Shown here in pieces: positions 17,634 through 27,455 of a stretch of 64,000 bases of DNA. Made by a program: the position numbers and the translations under genes. Under the pieces are notes generated by a model, which ran no database searches, was not told where the DNA came from, and saw only the letters and a list, made by a program, of their open reading frames with translations. Source of the DNA: Alkalimarinus coralli (lineage in GTDB: Bacteria; Pseudomonadota; Gammaproteobacteria; Pseudomonadales; Oleiphilaceae); assembly GCF_023650515.1 (NCBI RefSeq), contig NZ_CP096016.1, forward strand, positions 1,450,001 through 1,514,000. Reading direction: 5' to 3'. Position 1 is the first letter of the stretch; every line of letters begins with the position of its first letter.

Positions 17634-18944
17634 ATGCAAGTTTCCGTTGAAACGACGTCTTCAATCGAACGTCGCATGACTATCGGTGTTCCTGCGGAGC
17701 AGGTAGAAAGCGAAGTGCAAAAGCGTCTACAGCAGACTGCTAAAACTGTTAAGATTAATGGCTTTCGCCCAGGCAAAGTGCCTTTTAATGTTGTTAAGAA
17801 GCGTTATGGGCAAGGTGTTCGTCAAGAGGTTCTTGGTGAAGTGATGCGCAATGCTTATGTAGAAGCGTTGGCAGAAGAAAAAATCACCCCTGCTGGCTAC
17901 CCGAAATTTGAGACCAAGTCTGTAGAAGACGGAAAGGATCTTGAGTTTGTAGCGGTGTTTGATGTATATCCAGAGTTTGAACCAGCCGATATGTCGGGCA
18001 TTTCAATCGAGCGCGAAACTGCTGAAATTAAGAAAACTGACATCAAAAATATGATCGATGTTTTGCGTCGTCAGCATGCTACTCCGAAGTCTGTTAAGCG
18101 TAAGGCTAAGAAGAAAGACGTACTGACTATTGATTTTAAGGGGACGATCGATGGCGAGGAGTTTGCTGGTGGTAGTGCGGAAGACTCTAAAGTAACACTA
18201 GGGTCGGGTCAGATGATTCCTGGCTTCGAGGATGGGTTGATCGGTTCCAAGCCTGGTGAAGAGCTTACGCTTGACGTAACGTTCCCTGAAGACTACCAGA
18301 ATAAGGAACTTGCCGGTAAGGCAGCTCAGTTCGCTGTAACCGTTAAAGCTAACGAAGAGATGATTCTTCCAGAAATGAATCAAGAGTTTTTCTCAAAGTA
18401 TGGCATTGAAGACGCAGATGAAGAGAAGTTTACCGCAGAAATACTTAAAAACATGGAGCGTGAACTGGCTCAGGCTGTCAATAACAAGGTTAAGCAGCAA
18501 ATCGTTGACCAGTTAGTAGAAATAAATGAGTTTGATGTTCCAGGTACGATGGTTGATCAGGAAATTGATCGCATGCGTGAAGATGCTGTGCGTCAGTTTG
18601 GCGGTGGTCAGATGAAGGCGGCGGATCTTCCTGCTGAGCTATTTAAAGATCAAGCCGAGAAGCGTGTTAGGACGGGGTTAATTTTCTCTGCGATTGTTAA
18701 GGCTAATGACATTAGCGTTAATGCTGAAAAGGTAGATGAAAAAATAGCTCAAATAGCTAGCACGTATCAAGATCCAGAGCAGGTGATTGAGTACTATAAG
18801 GGTAATCAGGAGCAGATGGCTCAAATCGAGTCAGTCGTTTTGGAAGACCAGGTTGTAGAGCTTGTGTTGGATAAGGCGAGTGTCAAAGACAAGAAAGTGA
18901 GCTATGAAGATGCTGTTAAGCCTGCTGCACAGCCAGTTGCTTAA
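17634..18944 (+). CDS. tig: Trigger factor
   Basis: A 436-residue ribosome-bound chaperone. The ribosome-docking loop GFRPGKVP is at residues 43-50. The FKBP-type isomerase domain occupies about residues 150-245 and is followed by the long helical chaperone arms. It shields nascent chains at the exit tunnel. It heads the tig-clpP-clpX-lon cluster. A clear terminator follows the gene, so it can be expressed separately. Confidence 0.97.
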   Translation: MQVSVETTSSIERRMTIGVPAEQVESEVQKRLQQTAKTVKINGFRPGKVPFNVVKKRYGQGVRQEVLGEVMRNAYVEALAEEKITPAGYPKFETKSVEDGKDLEFVAVFDVYPEFEPADMSGISIERETAEIKKTDIKNMIDVLRRQHATPKSVKRKAKKKDVLTIDFKGTIDGEEFAGGSAEDSKVTLGSGQMIPGFEDGLIGSKPGEELTLDVTFPEDYQNKELAGKAAQFAVTVKANEEMILPEMNQEFFSKYGIEDADEEKFTAEILKNMERELAQAVNNKVKQQIVDQLVEINEFDVPGTMVDQEIDRMREDAVRQFGGGQMKAADLPAELFKDQAEKRVRTGLIFSAIVKANDISVNAEKVDEKIAQIASTYQDPEQVIEYYKGNQEQMAQIESVVLEDQVVELVLDKASVKDKKVSYEDAVKPAAQPVA

Positions 18945-19000
18945 TAGAAATCTGAAACTAGCAAAGAAAAAGCTGAATATTTTTTAAATTTAGCTAAAAT

Positions 19001-19032
19001 AAAAACAGCCGGCCGAAAACCGGCTGTTTTAT
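19001..19032 (+). terminator. Terminator of tig
   Basis: The stem AAAACAGCCGG/CCGGCTGTTTT encloses a six-base loop, with T residues following. It lies 55 bases before clpP. Confidence 0.85.
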
Positions 19033-19086
19033 GTTTAGGGTACGGTATTTTTCTTTTTTTGTGTCATTTGAGGGAATTATAAAAAT

Positions 19087-19719
19087 ATGAGTAATCAAAA
19101 GATTATCGGGGACGGTTCAAGTATTATCACTAGCAGTGGCTTAGTGCCAATGGTGATTGAGCAAACTGCAAGAGGAGAGCGTTCTTTTGATATCTATTCC
19201 CGCCTGCTAAAAGAGCGGGTTATTTTTTTGGTTGGTCAGGTGGAAGATCATATGGCTAACTTAGTGGTTGCTCAGTTACTATTCCTTGAGTCCGAAAACC
19301 CCGACAAAGACATTCATTTATACATAAACTCTCCAGGTGGCTCAGTAACGGCAGGAATGTCAATTTATGATACTATGCAGTTTATCAAGCCGGACGTGTC
19401 AACTATGTGTATAGGCCAGGCAGCCAGCATGGGGGCTTTATTGTTGACTGGTGGAGCAAAAGGTAAGCGCTACTGCCTTCCGCACTCAAGAATGATGATT
19501 CACCAGCCTTTGGGCGGGTATCAGGGGCAAGCTACTGATATCGAAATACACACGAAAGAAATATTGACCATTCGTGAGAAGCTAAATCGCGTGTTGGCTG
19601 GCCATACAGGTCAAGACATGGAGACAATTGCGAAAGATACTGATCGCGATAACTTTATGGATGGAAATGCGGCAGTTGAATACGGTTTGATTGATTCCGT
19701 ACTTGAAAAAAGAGGTTAG
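19087..19719 (+). CDS. clpP: ATP-dependent Clp protease proteolytic subunit
   Basis: A 210-residue serine protease with an intact catalytic triad: S114 ([11 protein letters not shown]), H139 (MMIHQPLGG) and D188 (TDRDNF). It forms the double-heptamer chamber fed by ClpX or ClpA. The first 15 or so residues are probably a propeptide, as in E. coli. clpX follows after 194 bp without a visible terminator. Confidence 0.97.
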   Translation: MSNQKIIGDGSSIITSSGLVPMVIEQTARGERSFDIYSRLLKERVIFLVGQVEDHMANLVVAQLLFLESENPDKDIHLYINSPGGSVTAGMSIYDTMQFIKPDVSTMCIGQAASMGALLLTGGAKGKRYCLPHSRMMIHQPLGGYQGQATDIEIHTKEILTIREKLNRVLAGHTGQDMETIAKDTDRDNFMDGNAAVEYGLIDSVLEKRG

Positions 19720-19913
19720 TGTAGCCAATACTAGATGGTATAGATCGCTTGCATTTATATAGTTGCGCAAGTATTTTGGTTATGTGAATTGTTATTTGAG
19801 TAAAGTGCTCTTAACAGTCTAAGAATAATGGTTTTGTTTTAGTGTATTGGGACTTATAGAATCCGTTCTTAAGTTATGAGCCTAAGGCAAAAAGCGAATT
19901 TAGAGGTAGTCGA

Positions 19914-21197
19914 ATGGCTGACGATAAAAACGGTAAAGGCGAAGACAACGGTAAATTGCTTTACTGTTCTTTTTGTGGAAAAAGTCAGCATGAGGTCAGA
20001 AAGCTAATTGCTGGACCTTCTGTTTTTATATGCGACGAATGCGTGGATCTTTGTAACGATATTATTCGTGAAGAGATTCAGGAGAGTAGCACTGAAGAGA
20101 CCAGTGATCGTCTCCCAGCTCCACAGGAAATCAAAACAACACTTGATGATTATGTTATCGGGCAGGATCGTGCGAAGGTGGTTCTCTCTGTAGCCGTTTA
20201 CAATCATTATAAGCGATTGCGATTCGATGATAAGAAGTCTGATATTGAGCTTGGAAAAAGTAATATCTTGCTTATCGGCCCGACAGGTTCTGGTAAGACG
20301 TTGCTGGCAGAAACTCTAGCCAGGCTACTAAATGTGCCATTTACGATTGCTGATGCGACAACGCTGACTGAAGCAGGTTATGTCGGTGAGGATGTCGAGA
20401 ATATCATACAAAAGTTACTTCAAAAGTGTGACTATGATGTTGAGAAGGCGCAGAGAGGTATCGTTTATATAGATGAGATCGATAAAATATCTCGCAAGTC
20501 TGATAACCCTTCAATAACCAGGGATGTCTCTGGGGAAGGAGTGCAGCAAGCGCTATTGAAGTTGATTGAGGGCACTGTTGCGTCTGTGCCACCTCAGGGC
20601 GGGCGGAAGCACCCTCAGCAGGAATTTTTGCAAGTTGATACTTCAAATATATTGTTTATTTGTGGTGGTGCGTTTGCCGGGCTTGATCGCGTTATAAGTG
20701 ACCGTTCTGAAAAGAGTAGTATTGGCTTTTCTGCGGTAGTTAAAGGAAAGGATGACGTTAAGAGTGTGGGAGACACGCTTAAAGACGTTGAGACTGAAGA
20801 TTTGGTCAGGTATGGTCTTATTCCTGAGTTTGTTGGGCGTCTTCCGGTTGTTGCTACGTTGACCGAACTGGACGAAGATGCACTCATTGAGATTCTAACT
20901 GAACCCAAGAACTCTCTCACCAAGCAGTATCATAAGCTGTTTGAAATGGAGGGTGTTGAAGTCGACTTTCGCGAGGATGCTTTGCGTGCTGTTGCTAAGA
21001 AAGCTATGGAGCGTAAAACGGGAGCGCGTGGTCTTCGCTCAATTTTGGAAAATGTGCTTCTTGATACGATGTACCATATACCTTCGGAAGTCGGTGTTTC
21101 AAAAGTTGTTATTGATGAGAGTGTGATTAAAGGAGACTCTGATCCAATAAAAATATATGAGAATACAGATCAGCCTAAAGCTGTTCCTGATGATTAG
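19914..21197 (+). CDS. clpX: ATP-dependent Clp protease ATP-binding subunit ClpX
   Basis: A 427-residue AAA+ unfoldase. The N-terminal zinc-binding domain has C18, C21, C40 and C43. Walker A is GPTGSGKT at residues 122-129 and Walker B is [10 protein letters not shown]. The ClpP-docking loop carries IGF in the segment SSIGFSAVV. It recognises tagged substrates and hands them to ClpP. A terminator follows before lon. Confidence 0.97.
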   Translation: MADDKNGKGEDNGKLLYCSFCGKSQHEVRKLIAGPSVFICDECVDLCNDIIREEIQESSTEETSDRLPAPQEIKTTLDDYVIGQDRAKVVLSVAVYNHYKRLRFDDKKSDIELGKSNILLIGPTGSGKTLLAETLARLLNVPFTIADATTLTEAGYVGEDVENIIQKLLQKCDYDVEKAQRGIVYIDEIDKISRKSDNPSITRDVSGEGVQQALLKLIEGTVASVPPQGGRKHPQQEFLQVDTSNILFICGGAFAGLDRVISDRSEKSSIGFSAVVKGKDDVKSVGDTLKDVETEDLVRYGLIPEFVGRLPVVATLTELDEDALIEILTEPKNSLTKQYHKLFEMEGVEVDFREDALRAVAKKAMERKTGARGLRSILENVLLDTMYHIPSEVGVSKVVIDESVIKGDSDPIKIYENTDQPKAVPDD

Positions 21198-21211
21198 AGA
21201 TCTCATTAAAC

Positions 21212-21238
21212 AAAAAGGGCCGTTTGGCCCTTTTTTTG
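21212..21238 (+). terminator. Terminator of clpX
   Basis: The stem AAAGGGCC/GGCCCTTT with a GTTT-type loop is followed by a run of seven T residues. Confidence 0.9.
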
Positions 21239-21311
21239 TGGCGGATAAAAACTTTGCGTGTGTGAATGATTAGTCGGTCTATAGTTAAACTAAGCTTCTG
21301 CAAAATTTTAT

Positions 21312-21340
21312 AGTTGTAATCTCCATCTTTGCCCCCATCT
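21312..21340 (+). promoter_or_regulatory. Possible sigma-32 (heat-shock) promoter of lon
   Basis: CCCCATCT at 21333-21340 fits the sigma-32 -10 consensus CCCCATNT. GTTGTAA at 21313-21319 is a partial match to the -35 CTTGAAA, 13 bases upstream. Transcription would start about 45 bases before the lon ATG. Heat-shock control of lon is well known in gammaproteobacteria; the site itself is inferred. Confidence 0.45.
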
Positions 21341-21391
21341 AGGTTTCAAAGTGTGGAATTTGCCAAATAATAAGTCGTCCAGGGGACATCT

Positions 21392-23818
21392 ATGACAGAT
21401 ATTGATAATCCAGTGACTCAAACTAGCTCAGAGCTACCCGTTTTGCCGTTGAGAGATGTGGTGGTTTTCCCTCACATGGTAATACCTCTATTTGTTGGTC
21501 GTGAAAAGTCTATCGAGGCTTTAGAGTTTGCAATGCAGGGCGATAAACAAATACTTCTGGTTGCGCAAAAAGATGCTGGTGAAGATGACCCCAGACAAGA
21601 TGATGTCTTCAGTATTGGTACTATCTCGACTATTTTACAAATGCTCAAGCTGCCTGATGGTACGGTTAAAGTGTTGGTTGAGGGTGGTGCAAGGGCTCAA
21701 ATAAACTCTATTAAAGAAGAGGCTTTCTATACCGCTGACATTACAGAGTTAGATGAAACTGAGCTATCAGAGGAAGACTCTAGCGCCTTGCTAAGAACGT
21801 TGTCTGGTCAGTTTGAGCAGTACGGAAAACTTAGTAAAAAAATACCATCAGAAATTAGTTCATCGCTTTCCAGTATTACTGATCCTGGCAGGTTAGTGGA
21901 TACAATTGCTGCGCACCTTGAGCTCAAAATTCCTGAAAAGCAGGAGCTATTAGAAGAGCTTAATATTACAGACCGTGTTGAGCTTTTACTTGCCAGGATT
22001 GAAGGTGAGCTTGATCTAATTAAGGTAGAGAAAAGAATTCGCGGCCGTGTTAAGAAGCAGATGGAAAAGAGTCAGCGAGAGTATTACCTCAATGAGCAAA
22101 TGAAAGCCATTCAAAAAGAAATGGGCGCATTGGGTGACTCTGGCAATGAATTTGATGATATTGAACAGAAGATTGCCTCCTCGGGGATGACCGCTGAAGC
22201 AAAAGAGAAGGCGGAATCAGAGTTAAATAAGCTTAAAATGATGTCACCTATGTCTGCCGAGGCTACAGTAGTTCGTGGGTATGTGGATTGGTTGGTCGGA
22301 CTTCCCTGGAAAAAACGCAGCAAAGTTCGTCATGATATTGATAAAGCGCGAGAAATTCTTGATGCTGACCACTATGGTCTTGAAGAAGTAAAAGATCGTA
22401 TTCTAGAGTATCTGGCAGTCCAGAGTCGCGTTAAGAAGCTCAAGGGGCCTGTGCTATGTCTCGTAGGCCCACCAGGGGTTGGTAAAACTTCATTGGGCCA
22501 GTCTATCGCAAAAGCGACAAACCGGAAGTATACCCGCATGGCGTTAGGCGGGGTTAGAGATGAGGCAGAGATTAGGGGGCATCGAAGGACCTATATCGGG
22601 TCTATGCCTGGGAAGCTGGTTCAGAAAATCTCAAAAGCAGGGGTTAAAAACCCTTTGTTCCTGCTTGATGAAATCGACAAGATGGGTATGGATCAAAGGG
22701 GAGACCCAGCGTCTGCGCTGCTTGAAGTGTTGGATCCGGAGCAGAATCACACATTTAATGATCATTATCTTGAGGTTGATTATGACCTTTCGGATGTGAT
22801 GTTTGTCTGTACGTCGAATTCAATGAATATCCCCTCTGCGCTTCTTGACCGAATGGAAATTATTCGAATTCCAGGTTATACCGAGGACGAAAAAGTCAAC
22901 ATTGCACAACGGTATCTCATTCCAAAACAACAAGAGAACAATGGCCTGAAAAGTGATGAGATTTCTATTAGTGAGCAAGCAGTAAAAGAGATTATACGTT
23001 ACTACACCCGTGAGGCCGGTGTGCGGGGGTTGGAGCGTGAAATTGCGAAGGTTTGCAGGAAGGTCGTTAAAGAGAATACGTTAAGACATAGCAATGAGCT
23101 GATTGAAGTTACTACAGATAATCTCGAGCACTACTCAGGTGTTCGTAAGTTCAGTTATGGTGTAGCTGACGAAGAAGATAGCGTTGGCCAGGTAACCGGT
23201 TTAGCCTGGACACAAGTTGGTGGAGAGCTCCTTACCATCGAGTGCACATCGGTTAAGGGGAAGGGTAAAACGATTAAGACTGGGTCGCTTGGGGATGTTA
23301 TGCAAGAGTCCATTCAGGCAGCTTTAACAGTCGTTAGAAGCCGTTCGATGGCGTTGGGTATAGAAGAAGAGTTTCATGAAAAAAATGATATACATATCCA
23401 CGTACCCGAAGGGGCTACTCCCAAGGATGGGCCCAGTGCCGGTATTGCTATGTGTACCGCGCTGGTTTCTTCTCTAACAGGTGTGCCGGTTAAGTCAGAG
23501 GTTGCCATGACAGGAGAGATAACGCTGCGAGGTCAAGTGTTGGCAATTGGAGGGCTTAAAGAAAAATTACTGGCCGCTCATCGTGGGGGTATTAAAACAG
23601 TTGTTATTCCTGATGAGAATAAGAAAGACTTAAAAGAGATTCCTGATAATATAAAAGAATCGCTAAATGTCATTCCTGTGAAGTGGATTGATGAAGTATT
23701 AGATGTTGCGCTAGCTTATCAGCCAGAGCCACTCTCAGTTGAAAAAAGTGCTCATAAACCGAAAGACGGTGGAACTGATGAGGATTTAGAGGGAAACGAG
23801 CGAATAAATACACATTAG
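21392..23818 (+). CDS. lon: ATP-dependent protease La (Lon)
   Basis: An 808-residue LonA protease that degrades misfolded and regulatory proteins in the cytoplasm. The N-terminal substrate-binding LON domain (about residues 12-205) opens with [19 protein letters not shown]. Walker A is GPPGVGKT at 359-366. The catalytic dyad is S682 (PKDGPSAG) and K725 (second Lys of GGLKEK). It sits alone between the clpX terminator and the hupB promoter. Confidence 0.97.
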   Translation: MTDIDNPVTQTSSELPVLPLRDVVVFPHMVIPLFVGREKSIEALEFAMQGDKQILLVAQKDAGEDDPRQDDVFSIGTISTILQMLKLPDGTVKVLVEGGARAQINSIKEEAFYTADITELDETELSEEDSSALLRTLSGQFEQYGKLSKKIPSEISSSLSSITDPGRLVDTIAAHLELKIPEKQELLEELNITDRVELLLARIEGELDLIKVEKRIRGRVKKQMEKSQREYYLNEQMKAIQKEMGALGDSGNEFDDIEQKIASSGMTAEAKEKAESELNKLKMMSPMSAEATVVRGYVDWLVGLPWKKRSKVRHDIDKAREILDADHYGLEEVKDRILEYLAVQSRVKKLKGPVLCLVGPPGVGKTSLGQSIAKATNRKYTRMALGGVRDEAEIRGHRRTYIGSMPGKLVQKISKAGVKNPLFLLDEIDKMGMDQRGDPASALLEVLDPEQNHTFNDHYLEVDYDLSDVMFVCTSNSMNIPSALLDRMEIIRIPGYTEDEKVNIAQRYLIPKQQENNGLKSDEISISEQAVKEIIRYYTREAGVRGLEREIAKVCRKVVKENTLRHSNELIEVTTDNLEHYSGVRKFSYGVADEEDSVGQVTGLAWTQVGGELLTIECTSVKGKGKTIKTGSLGDVMQESIQAALTVVRSRSMALGIEEEFHEKNDIHIHVPEGATPKDGPSAGIAMCTALVSSLTGVPVKSEVAMTGEITLRGQVLAIGGLKEKLLAAHRGGIKTVVIPDENKKDLKEIPDNIKESLNVIPVKWIDEVLDVALAYQPEPLSVEKSAHKPKDGGTDEDLEGNERINTH

Positions 23819-23831
23819 GTGCTTTGGCTGC

Positions 23832-23861
23832 TTGACATGCCTTTCTACAAGTTGGTATAAA
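23832..23861 (+). promoter_or_regulatory. Sigma-70 promoter of hupB
   Basis: A consensus -35 TTGACA (23832-23837), an 18-base spacer and a near-consensus -10 TATAAA (23856-23861). It lies just downstream of lon and would give hupB a leader of about 200 bases. Confidence 0.75.
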
Positions 23862-24068
23862 ATAAAACGCCGTTAAGCAGCCAAAATAAGGCCTCGGGGG
23901 CTCATTCGAAATTGTTTCTGTTAAAAATATCAAATAGAAATAGTAGAAACTTTAAACTGAAATAAATACGTATAATTTAATATTCCTGCTGCGATATTTG
24001 CCGTTGGAGTGGTACGGTTTTTCTAATTCGATTTTCTGTTAATTAAGATATAAAAAAAGGGGTTAAGT

Positions 24069-24341
24069 GTGAACAAGTCTGAACTTATTGACGCAATTGC
24101 TGCATCAGCAGATATTTCTAAGGCTGCAGCGGGTCGTGCATTAGATGCAATGACTGAGTCTGTTACAACTGCTCTTAAGGATGGAGATCAGGTTACATTA
24201 ATCGGTTTTGGAACTTTTTCTGTTAAGGATCGTGCTGCTCGTACAGGTCGTAATCCTCAGACTGGTGCCGAAATTCAAATTGCTGCTGCTAAAGTGCCTA
24301 GCTTTAAAGCAGGTAAGGCGCTAAAGGATGCTGTGAACTAA
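24069..24341 (+). CDS. hupB: DNA-binding protein HU-beta
   Basis: A 90-residue histone-like nucleoid protein of standard length. The DNA-binding arm contains the signature [12 protein letters not shown], and the C-terminus is the usual [12 protein letters not shown]. The start is GTG, nine bases after an AGGGG site. It binds and bends DNA as a homo- or heterodimer. It has its own promoter and terminator. Confidence 0.97.
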   Translation: MNKSELIDAIAASADISKAAAGRALDAMTESVTTALKDGDQVTLIGFGTFSVKDRAARTGRNPQTGAEIQIAAAKVPSFKAGKALKDAVN

Positions 24342-24364
24342 GCAGTTCTTTTAGTAGTCAATAT

Positions 24365-24395
24365 AAAAGGCGCATTCTTTGGAGTGCGCCTTTTT
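24365..24395 (+). terminator. Terminator of hupB
   Basis: The stem AAAGGCGCA/TGCGCCTTT with a ten-base loop is followed by T residues. Confidence 0.9.
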
Positions 24396-24454
24396 AATTT
24401 GAATAGAAAAGAAATATCGATCCAATTTATAAGAATATAGCTGTCGGGGGAGCC

Positions 24455-26323
24455 ATGCTTCAGGATATAAGAGATAACGCTCAGAGTACGGTCGCGAAAG
24501 TGATTGTCGGGCTTATAGTATTAACGTTTGCCTTATTTGGGGTTGACTCTATTGTTGGTGGTTTTGGCGGTGAACCTGAGGTCGCAGTTGTTAATGGTAA
24601 TGAAATTAAAGAAATAGAATTTTTAAGAGCTGTTGATATAAAACGGCGCCAAATTCTGGGGCAAATGGGCGAAAATGCAGACCCGACGCTCATTGATGAT
24701 CAGTTACTTAAAAAGTCTGTGCTGGAAGGCTTAATTGATCAGGAAATTCTGCTACAGGATGCACTTGAGCAAGGTGTATATATTTCAAGTTCTGCTATTG
24801 ATGGGCTTATTACAGGAATTAATCAGTTTAAATTGGACGGACAGTTCAATAACGATCTCTTTTTGGCATCTATTAGAAACTTTGGAATGACAACGAACAT
24901 GTTTAAGGACTCCATTAAAAAGGAGGTCTTGATTTCTCAGCCTAGAAACGCCATTGTCGCTTCGTCATTTATACTTGACAACGAATTTAATCGGGTTATA
25001 GAAATAGATAGGCAGACGCGGAGCTATTCGGTCGCTAAGCTGATGAGCGAGAGCTATCTCGATGATGTAACTGTTGATGATAGCGAGATAACAGAATTTT
25101 ATGAAGCAAATAAGAGCGATTATACGACACCTGAATCTGTAGATGCTGAATTTGTGCAACTGGATAAGAGTGCGCTGCTTGATCGTATCGAGGTTTCCGA
25201 GTCTGAGCTGACTAAGCTTTACGAGCAGGAGCTGGAAGACTTTGAGGCCGCCGAAGAGCGGAATGCATCGCACATTCTGATAGAAATCAATGATCAGGTT
25301 AGCGACTCCCAGGCAAAACAAAAAATACAAGAGATTAGCGAAAAACTTGCAGCTGGTGAATCATTTGAAGCTCTGGCGAAAGAGTATTCCGACGATGTTG
25401 GTTCAGCTGCCCAAGGTGGTAGCTTAGGATTTACGGCTAAAGGTGCTTTCCTTCCTGAGTTTGATGAGGCTCTTTTTGCTTTATCAGAGGGGGATGTCTC
25501 TAAGCCTGTACTAACGGAATACGGATACCACTTAATTAAGTTACACGAAGTTCAGGTGCAGGAGATTCCAACATTTGAGGAAATGAAGTATTCCCTTGAA
25601 GCTGACGCAAAGTCTGAAAAGGCTGAGGCATTGTATGTAGAGCTGTCTGAAAACTTGGCTGACTTGAGTTATTCGTCATCAGACCTTTCTGAACCAGCGG
25701 AAGAGCTTGGTCTTGAGGTTCAATCACTGAAAAAAGTGACGACTTTTTCTACGGAAGGAATATTCGCAAACCCAAAGGTAAAAAAATCTCTTTTTTCGCC
25801 CGAAGTGCTTGAAGAAAGAAACAACAGTGACTTAATAGAAATTAGCAACGACAGTGTCATTGTATTGAGGGTAGCAAATCATTACCCCTCAGCTCAGAAA
25901 GCGTTGGAAACGGTTAAGGTCGATATTTTGGATAGACTTAAGTCTCAAAAAGCAACAGCAAAAGCGACTGAAGAAGCACAACGCATCGTCGAAAACTTAA
26001 GATCCGGCAGTACTGTTAAAGATGATGTGGTGTGGGAGTCATTTAGTGATGTAAAAAGAAATGAGGTGGCAATATCTCCAGAGCTAATTAAGCTGGTTTT
26101 TTCAATGCCAAATTCGAAGGATGAAGCCCCCGTTGCTGGTACAGAAATAAATGGCGATTACTATATCGTTAAGTTAGATGGTGTAAACGTTCCGAGCGCT
26201 GATGAGCTAGAGCCTCAGGAGCGTAAAACCATCGAAAAAGTTGTAGGCAGCGGTCTTGGCAATGCGGAGTATCAGATATATCAAACTTCGCTTAAGTCTA
26301 AAGCGGATATAGAAAAGATATAG
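24455..26323 (+). CDS. ppiD: Periplasmic folding chaperone PpiD (SurA/parvulin-like)
   Basis: A 622-residue inner-membrane protein. One N-terminal membrane helix (about residues 13-36, VAKVIVGLIVLTFALFG) anchors a SurA_N-like domain, then a parvulin domain (about residues 265-360) with the ASHILIEI and GSLGFTAKGAFLPEFDEALF segments. It works at the SecYEG exit as a chaperone for outer-membrane and periplasmic proteins. The order lon-hupB-ppiD is widely conserved. A terminator follows. Confidence 0.93.
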   Translation: MLQDIRDNAQSTVAKVIVGLIVLTFALFGVDSIVGGFGGEPEVAVVNGNEIKEIEFLRAVDIKRRQILGQMGENADPTLIDDQLLKKSVLEGLIDQEILLQDALEQGVYISSSAIDGLITGINQFKLDGQFNNDLFLASIRNFGMTTNMFKDSIKKEVLISQPRNAIVASSFILDNEFNRVIEIDRQTRSYSVAKLMSESYLDDVTVDDSEITEFYEANKSDYTTPESVDAEFVQLDKSALLDRIEVSESELTKLYEQELEDFEAAEERNASHILIEINDQVSDSQAKQKIQEISEKLAAGESFEALAKEYSDDVGSAAQGGSLGFTAKGAFLPEFDEALFALSEGDVSKPVLTEYGYHLIKLHEVQVQEIPTFEEMKYSLEADAKSEKAEALYVELSENLADLSYSSSDLSEPAEELGLEVQSLKKVTTFSTEGIFANPKVKKSLFSPEVLEERNNSDLIEISNDSVIVLRVANHYPSAQKALETVKVDILDRLKSQKATAKATEEAQRIVENLRSGSTVKDDVVWESFSDVKRNEVAISPELIKLVFSMPNSKDEAPVAGTEINGDYYIVKLDGVNVPSADELEPQERKTIEKVVGSGLGNAEYQIYQTSLKSKADIEKI

Positions 26324-26340
26324 CATTGTTGCTCCACAGG

Positions 26341-26370
26341 AAACGAGGCCGTAGCGCCTCGTTTTTTTTG
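26341..26370 (+). terminator. Terminator of ppiD
   Basis: The stem AACGAGGC/GCCTCGTT is followed by a run of eight T residues. Confidence 0.9.
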
Positions 26371-26441
26371 CCCAGTGTATAGTTGAACACGCAATTAACG
26401 GTTTAATAGTACCAATAGCGAGACCTTCTTCACGTTACGAG

Positions 26442-26521
26442 AGTACACCCATAACTTTTTGTGTACTGGTTATCTTTAACTACGCCATAAATAATGTATC
26501 TTTAAGTAACAGCAAGTTACT
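26442..26521. repeat. Two inverted repeats upstream of the C39 peptidase gene
   Basis: AGTACAC (26442-26448) pairs with GTGTACT (26461-26467). AGTAAC (26505-26510) pairs with GTTACT (26516-26521). Both lie in the A/T-rich gap before the envelope module and could be operators; neither is a terminator. I see no small gene in this gap that could encode a peptide substrate for the protease. Confidence 0.45.
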
Positions 26522-26600
26522 AAGGTAAATGGGTAAAACTAATAGAAATATAATAAGAAAAGTTAACTAATAATTTTAAACAAAAGGAATCTCGAATCTT

Positions 26601-27401
26601 ATGATTCTTGTACTTGTCGGCTCTGTCTTAGCGTTTACCATGGTTCAAGAGGCTAGTGTTATCGAACCTCATAAAAAGGGATTGGTAATATATGAGCGCT
26701 CTATTAATAATGAATCAACCTTCGTTCAAGAACGGGTAGTCGTTGAGCCTCTCTCAGAGTTACGGTTTAGAAATATAACTCGCCAAGCATACGACTATAG
26801 TTGCGGGTCCGCAGCGTTGACTACTGTTCTTGAGTTCTATTTGGGGCGTAAGTTCCAGGAAAGGCAGGTTATGGAAGGGCTGCTACATTACGGAGAAAGT
26901 GAAAGGATTGTCGAGCGAAGAGGCTTTTCTATGTTAGATATGAAACGCCTTGTGTCGGCCTTGGGGTATCCGGCTGGAGGGTTTAAGGCTGAAATTGAAG
27001 ACTTGGAAGAGCTTGATCACCCTGCAATTGTGCCAATTCATCATGCTGGCTTTAAGCACTTCGTAGTGGTGAGAACTATAAAAAATGGCAGGGTATACAT
27101 AGCCGACCCATCTCAAGGGAATATAACGTTCACAGTAGAGCGATTTAAAGAAAAGTGGGATCAGAACGTGCTGTTTGTGGTGTTCCCGGGGAACTCAAAG
27201 CCTATAGATGCTCTGGAGCTCAGGGAAGAAGATCTTAGGCATATCGATGATCAGACGATTACCTATCTTGCTTTTCAGCAATTTCCAGACTTCAACGAAG
27301 CGTTGGAGTTTAAGATACAAAACGAGCTTGAGCGTCAGAAGAACAATCCCGATGGCTCAGTTGACAATACTGTGAAGCACCTGCATTACAAAAGACAATA
27401 A
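26601..27401 (+). CDS. Stand-alone C39-family cysteine peptidase
   Basis: A 266-residue protein with a short hydrophobic N-terminus (MILVLVGSVLAFTMV), probably a signal or anchor placing it outside the cytoplasm. The C39 site is complete: Q62 (oxyanion), C68 in YDYSCGSAAL, H153 in FKHFVVV and D169 in YIADPSQG. C39 domains normally trim double-glycine leaders as part of ABC exporters, but no ATPase or exporter domain is fused here. Stand-alone C39 proteins occur in envelope and amyloid systems (FapD in Pseudomonas). The C-terminal 70 residues are charged and not part of the peptidase. It is the first of four codirectional genes for envelope proteins; its substrate is unknown. Confidence 0.85.
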   Translation: MILVLVGSVLAFTMVQEASVIEPHKKGLVIYERSINNESTFVQERVVVEPLSELRFRNITRQAYDYSCGSAALTTVLEFYLGRKFQERQVMEGLLHYGESERIVERRGFSMLDMKRLVSALGYPAGGFKAEIEDLEELDHPAIVPIHHAGFKHFVVVRTIKNGRVYIADPSQGNITFTVERFKEKWDQNVLFVVFPGNSKPIDALELREEDLRHIDDQTITYLAFQQFPDFNEALEFKIQNELERQKNNPDGSVDNTVKHLHYKRQ

Positions 27402-27455
27402 ATTCTAATAATACACATACTCACAATAACTAATTACTAATAAAAGGGATCAGGA

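Noticed and set aside
26324-26600. A hidden small gene for a double-glycine peptide before the C39 peptidase
   Set aside because: I looked for a start with ribosome site and a GG or GA leader on both strands and found none. If a substrate exists it is encoded elsewhere.
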